The notes: generated from the sequence alone by a model not told the origin. A stretch of 10,370 nucleotides of DNA from Methanobacteriota archaeon (GCA_003170935.1 PMYA01000130.1:1-10370), one strand, 5' to 3'; numbered from the stretch's first letter, positions 1-6,933 are shown. Made by a program: numbers and translations.

Positions 1-963
1 GCGCATAATTTTTGGATGCGTCCGTCCGCACTCGCACTCCTCCCACACGAGCGAGGTGATATCCCCCATTCTGTAACGTATGAGTGGGAGTGCCTCTTTT
101 GAAAGCGTCGTCACGACGAGTTCTCCTTTCTTTCCCTGTTTTACTGGCCTGCCGTGATCGTCGATAATTTCAAGCAAGAAGTGATCTGCCCACGCGTGAA
201 TGCCATTCTGGGCGGAACATTCGGTAAAGAGCGGACCGCTCATTTCAGACGTGCCGTAAATGTCGTACGCCGTTATCCCAAGGCTCTGCTCAATGCGTTT
301 TCGCGATTCGAGCGACCAGGGTTCAGCCCCTAAGATGCCGACTCGTAGTTTAGTCTGCGACGCTATGTCGACCTTCATTGACTCAGCGACTTCTCCAATG
401 TGGAGAAGGTATGATGGCGTACAGGCCATGGCTGTCGTTCCGAGGTCTTTCATGAGGCTTACTTGTCTCGACGTCGATCCAGCGCCGATTGGCAGAACGG
501 TTGCGCCGATTTTTTCGACCCCGTAATGAAGACCAAGTCCACCTGTAAACAGACCGTAGCCATATGCGACTTGGACAACGTCACCCCGTCCTAATCCGCA
601 TGCCGTCAATGAGCGTGCTAAGCACGTTGACCACACGTCGATGTCGTTAACGGTATAGCCGACGACGGTCGGCACGCCCGTCGTGCCGCTTGAAACGTGA
701 AATCGCACGATCTGGCTCTGTGGGACCGAGAACATGCCCGTCGGGTAGGTGTCGCGCAGATCAGTTTTGAGCGTAAATGGGAGCTTTGCGAGATCTTCAA
801 GTGACCGAATATCGTTTGGTGAAATACCGGCCGATCTAAAGCGTTCCTTGTAAAAACTGGAATATTCGAACGCGTTTTCGACCAGCCGTCGAAGCTTGCG
901 TTCCTGCAGCTGTTTGAGCTCTTCCTCTGGCAGACGTTCGATGTTGGGATTCCAAAACTCCAT
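1..963 (-). CDS. paaK: Phenylacetate-CoA ligase family enzyme, C-terminus cut by window edge
   Basis: This is an adenylate-forming CoA ligase of the PaaK family, which activates an aryl or acyl acid with ATP and transfers it to CoA in the cytoplasm. The ATG at 961-963 opens 321 uninterrupted codons that run off the left edge. Visible motifs are the phosphate-binding loop SSGTTGVPT (residues 91-99), the YDIYGTSEMSGP adenylate-binding motif (233-244) and YRMGDIT (297-303), whose Asp normally contacts the ribose. The family is about 430 residues long, so roughly 110 C-terminal residues, including the mobile lid domain, lie outside the window. The N-terminus (EFWNPNIERLPEEELKQLQ) is typical of the family. 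The gene is divergent from the ABC operon. Archaeal paralogues often act on aryl acids such as phenylacetate or indoleacetate. The true substrate cannot be told from this fragment, so the symbol denotes the family. Confidence 0.93.
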   Translation of the reverse strand, partial: MEFWNPNIERLPEEELKQLQERKLRRLVENAFEYSSFYKERFRSAGISPNDIRSLEDLAKLPFTLKTDLRDTYPTGMFSVPQSQIVRFHVSSGTTGVPTVVGYTVNDIDVWSTCLARSLTACGLGRGDVVQVAYGYGLFTGGLGLHYGVEKIGATVLPIGAGSTSRQVSLMKDLGTTAMACTPSYLLHIGEVAESMKVDIASQTKLRVGILGAEPWSLESRKRIEQSLGITAYDIYGTSEMSGPLFTECSAQNGIHAWADHFLLEIIDDHGRPVKQGKKGELVVTTLSKEALPLIRYRMGDITSLVWEECECGRTHPKIMR

Positions 964-1218
964 AGTAATCATCCTTGCTAATCATTGGCACGTACCCTTT
1001 GCCATTTTAGTACTTTAACGTTATGAGTAACCGTGTGCTGTTTAATAGCGTCTCTTTGGCGAACTCGCCCACAAAGTGCGCAACGAGGGTTAGAAAAAAA
1101 CGCATTGAATTGGCGGCAATGTATCAACAAGTTATATATATGCTAAAACTGATAAATTGGAGTGCAGTGTTAACTACATTTTGATTTGCAAATGCGCTTT
1201 GATGCAATGTGAGTGTTC
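964..1218. other. Divergent intergenic region between ligase and ABC operon
   Basis: This 255-base gap separates the minus-strand ligase start from the plus-strand ABC operon and so must hold both promoters. A TATA-like run at 1132-1141 serves the plus strand. On the minus strand a weak AT-rich candidate lies around 1005-1015, and GGATGAT just upstream of the ligase ATG may be its ribosome site. A 50-codon open frame starting at the ATG at 1023 has no ribosome site and is probably chance. I see no RNA gene here. Confidence 0.5.
1131..1141 (+). promoter_or_regulatory. TATA-like promoter element for ABC exporter operon
   Basis: GTTATATATAT is an archaeal TATA-like run about 80 nt upstream of the ATPase start. 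Initiation roughly 25 nt downstream would give a leader of about 50 nt. It is assigned by sequence and position only. Confidence 0.45.
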
Positions 1219-2199
1219 ATGAAAGCTATCGAAACTAAGGACTTGGTCAAACGATTCGAGGACGTTGAAGCAGTTAAGGGAATAAATCTTGAAATTGAAG
1301 AAGGTGAACTCTTCGGATTGCTCGGACCGAACGGTGCAGGCAAGACGACTACCATCTCGATGCTGTGCACCATAGTGAGGCCCACGAGCGGCTCGGCCAC
1401 CATCTACGGACACGACGTGAGAAAAGAATCTGACACGGTCCGTGGATTGATAGGGATTGTGTTCCAGGACCCGAGTCTCGACGACAATTTAACCGGAAGG
1501 GAAAACCTCGATTTCCATGGTCGGCTTTATAAAGTGCCCCGAGGCGAAATAGCAGGGAGAATAAACGACGTGCTCGAGCTCGTGGAACTGAGTGACAAGG
1601 CCGATGTTATCGTCAAGAAGTACTCTGGGGGGATGAAACGGCGTTTAGAGATCGCGCGCGGTTTGCTTCACCACCCCAAAGTCCTCTTTCTCGATGAGCC
1701 CACGCTCGGGCTTGATCCGCAAACCCGACGGCACATCTGGGAGTACATCGGGCGTCTTAACAGGGAAAAACAGATAACGATGATCTTGACGACGCACTAT
1801 ATGGACGAAGCCGATCAGCTGTGTGATCGCATTGCTATTGTGGATCACGGAAAGATCGTAGCGATGGACACCCCCGATAACCTTAAACACGACGTCGGAG
1901 GTGACGTCGTGATTATGACGGTGCCAAATGGGGGTGAGCAGCTCAAGGCCAAGCTTGAACAGCTCGAAGTCGTCAAATCAACTCAACTGGTCGATTCCAC
2001 GTTGCGGCTGAGCGTTGATAAAGGCGAGACTGCGATACCGATTTTTATGGACGTGGCGCGTCAAGAGGGGATCGCCGTGCCCTCGATTTCACTCCACGAG
2101 CCTACGCTCGAGGACATATTTATCAAGTACACGGGACGCGAGATTCGGGCTCAAGAAGCTGCCGGCGGTTTCGCCGGGCACGGTCCAGGGAGACGATAG
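1219..2199 (+). CDS. ABC transporter ATP-binding protein, DrrA type
   Basis: This is the nucleotide-binding subunit of an ABC-2 type exporter; it hydrolyses ATP at the inner membrane face to drive its partner permease. Numbered from the alternative GTG at 1213, the protein shows Walker A GPNGAGKT (38-45), Q-loop Gln85, signature YSGGMKRR (137-144), Walker B VLFLDEPT (157-164), the following GLDP D-loop and switch His195. Beyond about residue 225 lies the C-terminal extension usual in DrrA/NodI-like ATPases, ending in the family-typical LHEPTLEDIFIKYTGRE. ATG 1219 is preferred over GTG 1213 because a partial GTGA ribosome site sits 6 nt upstream. The difference is two residues. The stop lies 2 nt before the permease ATG, so the two are surely co-transcribed. 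The substrate is unknown: the family exports drugs, lipids or polysaccharides. Confidence 0.95.
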   Translation: MKAIETKDLVKRFEDVEAVKGINLEIEEGELFGLLGPNGAGKTTTISMLCTIVRPTSGSATIYGHDVRKESDTVRGLIGIVFQDPSLDDNLTGRENLDFHGRLYKVPRGEIAGRINDVLELVELSDKADVIVKKYSGGMKRRLEIARGLLHHPKVLFLDEPTLGLDPQTRRHIWEYIGRLNREKQITMILTTHYMDEADQLCDRIAIVDHGKIVAMDTPDNLKHDVGGDVVIMTVPNGGEQLKAKLEQLEVVKSTQLVDSTLRLSVDKGETAIPIFMDVARQEGIAVPSISLHEPTLEDIFIKYTGREIRAQEAAGGFAGHGPGRR

Positions 2200-2201
2200 A
2201 G

Positions 2202-2990
2202 ATGCCAAACGGACGAATAGAGTTTATGGGTGATATCTATTCGATTTGGCTCAGGGAGATGATCCGGTATATCCGCGCTCGGTCGCGGGTCGTTACCTCT
2301 CTTATTACTCCGCTTCTGTGGCTCATTATATTCGGGTCGGGATTTAGCTCATCGCTGTCGTTCGGTGGGTCTGGCGGTAGCACGAACTACATCAACTTTC
2401 TTGCGCCCGGGATCCTCGGCATGACGGTACTCTTTACCTCGATATTTTCAGGAATGAGCGTTATGTTCGACAAGGAATTCGGCTTCCTGAAAGAGATTCT
2501 CGTGGCTCCTGTATCACGGACGTCAATCGTCCTGGGAAAAGCCCTCGGCGGCACAACGCAAGCGTCAATACAGGCCCTGCTGATACTCGCCCTTTCCACG
2601 CTGATCGGCGTAAAGATATCGGGCCCGCTCGGACTCGCTGGGGCCTTGGCGCTCATTCTCGTGACGATGTTCTTCACCGGCATGGGTTTTGTCGGGCTCG
2701 GCATCAGTATCGCCTCACGGCTTGAGAATATCGAGGGCTTTCAAGTAGTCGCTAACCTACTGGTGCTTCCAATATTTTTCCTAAGCGGGGCATTCTTCCC
2801 CGTCACATCGCTCCCCGACTGGATGAAGGTCCTCGTAGACCTCAACCCACTCGCATATAGCGTCGATGCTATGCGCTACGCGGTTACTGGCCTGCACACT
2901 TACAGTATAATGCTTGATCTCGCAGTCGTATTCGGCTTCTTCGTGTTAATGACCGTTCTTGGATCCGTTCTGTTTCGAAACGTGCGCTAG
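2202..2990 (+). CDS. ABC-2 type transporter permease, DrrB type
   Basis: This is the membrane subunit that pairs with the preceding ATPase to form an exporter. The 262-residue protein has about six hydrophobic segments (near 29-48, 65-88, 112-136, 142-170, 180-200 and 236-257), the normal ABC-2 layout. Diagnostic family segments are FGFLKEILVAPVSRTSIVLG (93-112), which couples to the ATPase, and NPLAYSVDAMRYA (215-227) before the last helix. Only 2 nt separate it from the ATPase stop. The ATG at 2202 is chosen because GGGAGA at 2188-2193 lies at good spacing. An in-frame ATG at 2226 would also give an ordinary family N-terminus. The gene converges on the YHS gene, and I see no clear T-run terminator after it on the plus strand. 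The exported substrate is not evident. Confidence 0.95.
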   Translation: MPNGRIEFMGDIYSIWLREMIRYIRARSRVVTSLITPLLWLIIFGSGFSSSLSFGGSGGSTNYINFLAPGILGMTVLFTSIFSGMSVMFDKEFGFLKEILVAPVSRTSIVLGKALGGTTQASIQALLILALSTLIGVKISGPLGLAGALALILVTMFFTGMGFVGLGISIASRLENIEGFQVVANLLVLPIFFLSGAFFPVTSLPDWMKVLVDLNPLAYSVDAMRYAVTGLHTYSIMLDLAVVFGFFVLMTVLGSVLFRNVR

Positions 2991-3008
2991 GGCAACGTCT
3001 CTGCACGG

Positions 3009-3015
3009 AAAAAAA
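3009..3015 (-). terminator. T-run terminator for the YHS/regulator transcript
   Basis: Seven consecutive A on the plus strand read as TTTTTTT on the minus strand, about 40 nt past the YHS stop codon. Archaeal RNA polymerase stops at such T-runs without needing a hairpin. Confidence 0.5.
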
Positions 3016-3055
3016 GGAAATTGCGCCCCTGGCAGTGAGCGATCGTTATCCCGGG

Positions 3056-3196
3056 TTAGATGAACTGTTCCGGATCTCGCTCAAACATCGCCTTGCAACC
3101 AGGCGCGCAAAAAAAGTACTTTTTGCCCTTGTATTCACTGACGTACTTTGCCGTCTTTTCATCGACGTCCATATTGCATACGGGATCTTGTGCCAT
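3056..3196 (-). CDS. YHS-domain small protein, 46 aa
   Basis: This short gene encodes an almost bare YHS domain, a small treble-clef-like fold found alone and attached to heavy-metal P-type ATPases and reductases, where it is thought to bind metal. The protein starts MAQDPVCNMDVDEKTAKYVS, continues with the family-typical EYKGKKYFFCAPGCKAMFER and ends DPEQFI. Three cysteines (7, 30, 34) are in the positions normally conserved in the family. The ribosome site GCGAGG lies about 6 nt before the ATG. The gene begins 44 nt after the stop of the FilR1-like regulator on the same strand, so it may be read from the regulator transcript. AT-rich sequence in that gap (TTTAAA and TTATATA) could also give it its own promoter. 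Family assignment is secure; the ligand and role are inferred. Confidence 0.9.
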   Translation of the reverse strand: MAQDPVCNMDVDEKTAKYVSEYKGKKYFFCAPGCKAMFERDPEQFI

Positions 3197-3240
3197 TTTT
3201 TCCTCGCTATATAATCTATCTACGTGTTTAAATTATTACC

Positions 3241-3954
3241 TCAGTCGGTTTGGTTGCTGCGTTCCCAGAAAAAATCAAAAAGTTCGGCGAGATCCCGGTA
3301 CTTTATGTGAGCCGCAGGGACGAAGAATCCACATGAAGTATCCATGTCGTACCCTTCTCGGGTGGTCACCCGCGGGAAACAGATGAGCGCGCAAAATTCG
3401 TTAAGCAGAAGCACGGTGTTAACGTCATCGACACATCGAATGGAGTCGCGTTCTGTTGTCGCCGTGCGTTTGCAGAGCACTGCAACCGCGGAGGCCTTGA
3501 CTGTTGTCATATCAATGATGTAATTCAAGACCCACAGGAAGCTTTTCGCTTCGTGTACTATGTCCATCGCTGCTGTGACCACAAGGTCACCCTCGGAGAT
3601 AAAAAACTCACTAAGGTCGGCAGGTAAACGTTTGAGGTGCTGCGGAAGTTCAGCCGCTGAGTGGCGTTCCCAGTATTCCAACAAATCTTGGACATCGCTT
3701 ATGCCCTCAACGAAGGTTGTGACCACTTTTCCATATTCCGATATGGTGTAGTCGCCATTTGGTAGTTGACGGACGAGCCCTACGTCTTCCAACCGACGGA
3801 GATGGCGCACCACTTCGTGTACTAGCAAATCAAACCGTCTGCAAATGTCTACGACTGACGTTTGTTCATACAGCTGGTTGAGTATCTCGAGCCGGCTAAC
3901 GTCTGAAAGCGCCAAAAAAAGCCTCGTCAGTTCGTAAGAACTCCTGATAGGCAT
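3241..3954 (-). CDS. Winged-helix transcriptional regulator, FilR1/DUF1724 type
   Basis: This is a probable DNA-binding regulator of an archaeal family common in methanogens. Residues about 7-75 form an ArsR-like winged helix: a helix containing ALSDVSRLEILNQLYE (15-30), a recognition region around DLLVHEVVRHLRRLEDVGLV (42-61), then the wing ending in DYTISEYGK. From about residue 100 the sequence matches the FilR1 middle or output domain formerly called DUF1724, beginning at ELPQHLKRLPADLSEFF. At 237 residues it is near the usual family length of about 260. The start is the ATG at 3952-3954, supported by GGAG at 3960-3963 with 5 nt spacing. It is divergent from the PfkB-type kinase across a 100-bp region with an inverted repeat, and the YHS gene follows 44 nt downstream. 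Autoregulation and control of the kinase are inferred. The signal it senses is unknown. Confidence 0.85.
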   Translation of the reverse strand: MPIRSSYELTRLFLALSDVSRLEILNQLYEQTSVVDICRRFDLLVHEVVRHLRRLEDVGLVRQLPNGDYTISEYGKVVTTFVEGISDVQDLLEYWERHSAAELPQHLKRLPADLSEFFISEGDLVVTAAMDIVHEAKSFLWVLNYIIDMTTVKASAVAVLCKRTATTERDSIRCVDDVNTVLLLNEFCALICFPRVTTREGYDMDTSCGFFVPAAHIKYRDLAELFDFFWERSNQTD

Positions 3955-3963
3955 ACTATCTCC
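3955..3963 (-). promoter_or_regulatory. Ribosome binding site of the FilR1-like regulator
   Basis: On the minus strand GGAG (3963 down to 3960) is followed by five nucleotides and then the ATG. This fixes the regulator start. Confidence 0.6.
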
Positions 3964-3968
3964 AAAAG

Positions 3969-4010
3969 ACGTTTCGCCGCAGATGTGTGTATGCGTACGG
4001 TAAGAAACGT
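3969..4010. repeat. Inverted repeat ACGTTTC/GAAACGT, candidate operator
   Basis: ACGTTTC at 3969-3975 is the exact reverse complement of GAAACGT at 4004-4010. The arms are separated by 28 nt and their centres lie 35 nt apart. The right arm abuts, and shares its last base with, the kinase TATA box, covering the spot where TFB would contact the BRE. The left arm lies just upstream of the regulator's own ribosome site. The site is therefore placed to let a bound regulator block both divergent genes. The operator role is an inference. Confidence 0.45.
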
Positions 4011-4017
4011 ATAAATA
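4010..4017 (+). promoter_or_regulatory. TATA box (with BRE-like GAAAC) of the kinase gene
   Basis: TATAAATA is preceded by the purine-rich GAAACG, which resembles a BRE. A start about 25 nt downstream falls near 4037-4042, giving a leader of only about 10-15 nt with the GGAGGT ribosome site inside it. Confidence 0.65.
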
Positions 4018-4041
4018 ACATTCCCTTTTAGAATTTACAGC

Positions 4042-4047
4042 GGAGGT
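4042..4047 (+). promoter_or_regulatory. Ribosome binding site deciding the kinase TTG start
   Basis: GGAGGT lies 5 nt before the TTG at 4053. An in-frame TTG at 4047 overlaps the motif itself and could not use it, so 4053 is the better start. Confidence 0.65.
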
Positions 4048-4052
4048 TGGCC

Positions 4053-5114
4053 TTGAAAGCGGTACACGAGGACGTCAAGCGCGAATTGATTGAGGTCCTC
4101 AGAGGACTCGACCTTCGAGAGACGAAAAAGCTGCACGTCGTTTGCACGCCGAGCTTCTATTTGGATCACTTCGTTCAGGTCGACGATTTAAACGCCTTTT
4201 GTGACCAGCTTCTAACGAAGTACAAAGCAGGCGGGGGCAATATTCCCGGCTTTGTTCAAAACGTGCTCTCAGGCGGGGGCGCCGTAAATACCGCTGTCGC
4301 GTTGTCATGTCTAGGGCTGAGCTCTCATTTCATCGGTAGAACGAGCGAATTTGGCCATGACGTTTTGAAATTCTTCGCACGGAACAGCGGCATGGACGTC
4401 TCCCACGCAAAAACGGACGGGAAGTTGGGGCAGACCCTCGCAATTGAGATCGGTGAGCGAAAAATCAACGTAATGCTCAATGACGTTGGCTCAAACTACG
4501 ACTTTACTTTTGACAGCTTAAGGGACTCCGATCTCGAATTAATCGAGAGCAGCCAGCTTGTCTCCGTTCACGACTGGGGCACCAACGTCGTTGGTGGCAC
4601 TGATCTTGCAGCGAGAACTTTCGAGTACGCCAAGCAGTACAACGTCAAGACGTATTTTGACTCAGCGGATCCGAGCCCTCGCACTAACGAACTTCCAGAG
4701 CTCTTCGAACGTGTCATAGCGAACAAAAACCTCGACATGCTGAGCATGAATCAAAACGAGCTGGGGCAGCATGTAGGTGAGGTTTCCATTGAGCGTGCGA
4801 TTGCGTTCAAGCGGCGAGTGACCCCGCGGATTGACTATCACACCCCGTCGTTTGCGGCCTCGATGGACGATAACGTGACCTTTTTCCCCGCATATGACGT
4901 GGAACTACATCGATCAACGGGCGCGGGGGATGCGTGGAACGCTGGCAACATCTTTGGTGAGCTTCTCGGTTTGACACCAGCGTTTCGTCTTTGCTTAGCG
5001 AACGCGGTAGCTGGTTATTACGTTTCGAGTAAGCGTGCTGTGCACCCCACTGTTGATGACTTGATCGCGTTCGTCAAGGCTCAGCAACTGCGTGCCCTCC
5101 CCTCCGAAGTTTAA
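4053..5114 (+). CDS. PfkB (ribokinase) family carbohydrate kinase
   Basis: This is a cytoplasmic kinase of the ribokinase/PfkB superfamily that transfers phosphate to a hydroxyl of a sugar, nucleoside or related small molecule. Numbered from the alternative TTG at 4047, it shows the substrate-side signature SGGGAVNTAVALSCLG (75-90) and the C-terminal signature STGAGDAWNAG, whose GAGD (292-295) forms the anion hole with catalytic Asp295. MNQNEL carries the Asn-Glu pair that often helps bind Mg-nucleotide. About 28 residues precede the core beta strand at LHVVCTPSFYLDHFVQVDD, slightly longer than a minimal ribokinase. The TTG at 4053 is chosen for its spacing to GGAGGT, and it drops only two residues. 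The gene stands alone, divergent from the FilR1-like regulator, with a clear TATA box. Family membership is firm; the substrate is not predictable from neighbours. Confidence 0.92.
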   Translation: MKAVHEDVKRELIEVLRGLDLRETKKLHVVCTPSFYLDHFVQVDDLNAFCDQLLTKYKAGGGNIPGFVQNVLSGGGAVNTAVALSCLGLSSHFIGRTSEFGHDVLKFFARNSGMDVSHAKTDGKLGQTLAIEIGERKINVMLNDVGSNYDFTFDSLRDSDLELIESSQLVSVHDWGTNVVGGTDLAARTFEYAKQYNVKTYFDSADPSPRTNELPELFERVIANKNLDMLSMNQNELGQHVGEVSIERAIAFKRRVTPRIDYHTPSFAASMDDNVTFFPAYDVELHRSTGAGDAWNAGNIFGELLGLTPAFRLCLANAVAGYYVSSKRAVHPTVDDLIAFVKAQQLRALPSEV

Positions 5115-5118
5115 GTGG

Positions 5119-5123
5119 TTTTT
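5119..5123 (+). terminator. Short T-run after the kinase gene
   Basis: Five T lie immediately after the TAA stop, a weak archaeal-style terminator followed by a perfect hairpin at 5133-5154. Confidence 0.35.
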
Positions 5124-5132
5124 AGTTATCGA

Positions 5133-5154
5133 GTTCTCAGGTAAGCATGAGAAC
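5133..5154. repeat. Perfect 7-bp inverted repeat between convergent genes
   Basis: GTTCTCA at 5133-5139 and TGAGAAC at 5148-5154 are exact reverse complements around an 8-nt loop. The hairpin lies in the 112-bp gap between the converging kinase and TrkA/DHH genes and could end or protect either transcript. Confidence 0.45.
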
Positions 5155-5226
5155 AAGCTGCAACGCTTCGACGCGCGATACCCGAACGTGATCACAGCAA
5201 CTGAGCAATAAGGAGCAGAACCACAC

Positions 5227-6684
5227 TCACTCGTCTCGTTCGACGCCAATTTCCGCATAAAACCTGCGCGTTACGACCTCTTCGATGAGGTGCAGCAGCG
5301 TCGTGCGGTCGCGCACGCCCGAAAAAACTCCAAGAGGGATCTGCGCGGCACCGGCGTTTGAATGGCCGCCAGCCGAGCCTATATCGCCAAATGCTTGGTT
5401 CATCACTTCACCGATATTAACTCGTACATCCTTGCTCCTCGCTGACAAGTGGATCTTCTCGTCATTCATCCCGAAGACCGCAACGGCGGTGACCCCCTCA
5501 AGGTTGAGCAGGTAATCGGCAGCCTGCGCGAGCGCGTCAATGTTATGGATAACCCCAACGTTCGAGATTAGATAGCTCCCGGTAATGTGTTTGTTGTGAA
5601 TAGCCTCTCCTAATATGTCGAGCGTCTCCATCGACATTGTTGGCGATTCGATTTGGATGAGGGCCTCTCTGTCGGAGAGCTGCATGAGTGTCGTAACAGC
5701 AGCGAGATCCGCTGGAGTCACGTGGACTTTGTAGTCCTGTGTGTCTATTCTTATGCCGTAGAGCAAAGCGGTGGCGAGTCGTTTGTCGATGTCTATGTCG
5801 AGCTCTTCGAGGTAACTGGTCAGTATCGTAGCGGTAGAGCCGACGTCCCGGATATCAGTATAGAGAACTTCTTGTTCAGGAACGCCGTGATGGTCAATAA
5901 TAATCCCCACGTTTTCATAGTTCGTAAGTGGATTGTTCGCGCCTGGGGTGGCCGTGTCGACCAAGGCGAGCATGTCGTAGTCGCTCGGGTGCACTTCGTC
6001 AACGTGGACGAGGTCAATACCTAGCAAGTTAACGAATGCACGGTTTTCCTGTCGGCTAATCTCCCCGTGGTAAATTATTGCTGCTTCGGTGTCGACGCTT
6101 GCGGCGATTTGCCTAAGCGCTAGAGCGCTGGCTATCGAGTCCGGATCGGGATTATCGTGAACGAGAATGCCGAGCGTTTTGATAGATTTAAGGATCTGAT
6201 GAAGTCGAGTCGCCGACCGCTGCGATTCGGCCCGCTGCAGATCGTGCAGCGTGGCTTTCGCGATCAGTGATGATGGATAAACGACCGCGTCAGCGCCGAG
6301 CTCTTCGAGCTTATCCTTGCTCAGCGGGTCAGCGGCACGGACGATAACAAAAACGTCTGGCTTTCTCTCCTTTATCGCACTCAGCGCTGCCATATTTGCT
6401 TTAACGTCGGAGCTTAGAATCATTACGGTCTCTATGTCGGTGGATAGCAGCTTCGTAATGACCTCCTCTTTCGTTATGTCCCCAACGTGCGCGTCAAAAT
6501 TCTGGTCGCGAAGCGTCTCAACACGTTTAGCGTTTTTCTCGATAATGGTAAATATCCGGCCGCGTTGTGTGAGTTCCTTGGCAACGAGAAAGCCAACGCT
6601 GCCTGCGCCGAGTATCGCGTACGTTAGTCGCTTGTCATTCTTAAAGGGAATGCCGTGCTCAAAGGTTGTCCCGTTGTAACTAAT
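5227..6684 (-). CDS. TrkA-N / DHH / DHHA1 fusion phosphoesterase-like protein
   Basis: This archaeal fusion joins an N-terminal Rossmann TrkA-N (RCK) nucleotide-binding domain to a DHH-DHHA1 phosphoesterase. Relatives of the catalytic part (RecJ, NrnA, GdpP) hydrolyse phosphodiesters such as short RNA, pAp or cyclic dinucleotides. Residues from the inferred ATT start: YAILGAGSVGF with GxGxxG at 26-31; HDNPDPDS at 176-183, a metal-binding DHH motif; IIDHHG with DHH at 264-266; GIRIDT near 310; and DHHA1 GSAGGHSNAGA with GGH at 439-441. All metal-ligand motifs look intact. The frame is open to a stop at 6688-6690, but no ATG, GTG or TTG occurs before the Rossmann motif. The first ATG (6421-6423) would remove it. 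ATT at 6682-6684 lies 5 nt after AGGTGAT and is taken as the start, giving 485 residues. It is divergent from the tRNA cluster. The exact substrate is unknown. Confidence 0.88.
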   Translation of the reverse strand: MSYNGTTFEHGIPFKNDKRLTYAILGAGSVGFLVAKELTQRGRIFTIIEKNAKRVETLRDQNFDAHVGDITKEEVITKLLSTDIETVMILSSDVKANMAALSAIKERKPDVFVIVRAADPLSKDKLEELGADAVVYPSSLIAKATLHDLQRAESQRSATRLHQILKSIKTLGILVHDNPDPDSIASALALRQIAASVDTEAAIIYHGEISRQENRAFVNLLGIDLVHVDEVHPSDYDMLALVDTATPGANNPLTNYENVGIIIDHHGVPEQEVLYTDIRDVGSTATILTSYLEELDIDIDKRLATALLYGIRIDTQDYKVHVTPADLAAVTTLMQLSDREALIQIESPTMSMETLDILGEAIHNKHITGSYLISNVGVIHNIDALAQAADYLLNLEGVTAVAVFGMNDEKIHLSARSKDVRVNIGEVMNQAFGDIGSAGGHSNAGAAQIPLGVFSGVRDRTTLLHLIEEVVTRRFYAEIGVERDE

Positions 6685-6689
6685 AAGCT

Positions 6690-6696
6690 ATCACCT
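6690..6696 (-). promoter_or_regulatory. Strong Shine-Dalgarno AGGTGAT before an ATT codon
   Basis: On the minus strand AGGTGAT matches the archaeal 16S rRNA 3' end closely and sits exactly 5 nt before the in-frame ATT at 6682-6684. This spacing is what makes ATT the most likely initiation codon of the TrkA/DHH gene. Confidence 0.65.
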
Positions 6697-6738
6697 GCTC
6701 TTGAGCCGTGATTAAATCTTAAATTTGGATTGGGCAAC

Positions 6739-6746
6739 GTATATAT
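6739..6746. promoter_or_regulatory. TATA-like element between TrkA/DHH gene and tRNA cluster
   Basis: GTATATAT is nearly symmetrical and can serve both directions. On the plus strand it lies about 35-40 nt before the tRNA-Lys 5' end. On the minus strand initiation about 25 nt away would leave a leader of roughly 30 nt containing AGGTGAT. Confidence 0.5.
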
Positions 6747-6779
6747 GTGGAAGCGGTATAAGAGCATATGCCAAAAAAC

Positions 6780-6886
6780 GGGCCGGTAGCTTAGTCAGGC
6801 AGAGCGTTGGGCTCTTACGGTATTTTACTAATGACCTGTTGACCAGAGATACCCAAAGGTCGAGGGTTCAATTCCCTCCCGGCCCG
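6780..6886 (+). tRNA. trnK: tRNA-Lys (anticodon CTT), intron-containing
   Basis: The acceptor arms GGGCCGG (6780-6786) and CCGGCCC (6879-6885) pair perfectly, with discriminator G at 6886. The anticodon stem TTGGG (6807-6811) pairs with CCCAA (6852-6856), and the loop reads C-T-CTT-A before the intron. The T-arm is GAGGG, loop TTCAATT, CCCTC. Anticodon CTT (6814-6816) decodes AAG lysine. The gene is split by a 33-nt intron at the canonical 37/38 site and lies 9 nt before tRNA-Trp, so the two are probably processed from one transcript. No CCA is encoded. Confidence 0.95.
6818..6850 (+). other. Intron of tRNA-Lys with canonical bulge-helix-bulge
   Basis: The splice motif can be drawn fully. 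The central 4-bp helix is CTCT (6812-6815) with AGAG (6845-6848). The 5' bulge is TA^C (6816-6818) and the 3' bulge AT^A (6849-6851). An inner helix GGT (6819-6821) pairs with ACC (6842-6844). This is the strict form recognised by the archaeal tRNA splicing endonuclease. Confidence 0.9.
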
Positions 6887-6933
6887 CGTATTTGAGGGGC
6901 TGTGGCCTAGTCTGGAATGGCGACGGGCTCCAG

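Noticed and set aside
1023..1190. Plus-strand open frame of about 50 codons beginning at the ATG at 1023
   Set aside because: No ribosome site, odd composition, and it runs across the TATA-like region that the ABC operon needs. Judged chance.
3060..3386. Plus-strand open frame of 108 codons
   Set aside because: It lies antisense to the YHS gene and the end of the regulator, and its translation resembles no protein family.
4995..5258. Minus-strand open frame between the two convergent genes
   Set aside because: It overlaps the C-terminal coding region of the kinase and has no recognisable sequence. The gap is better explained by the 5133-5154 hairpin.
5653..6024. Plus-strand open frame of 123 codons
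   Set aside because: Antisense shadow of the DHH domain. The minus-strand reading carries the conserved DHH motifs.
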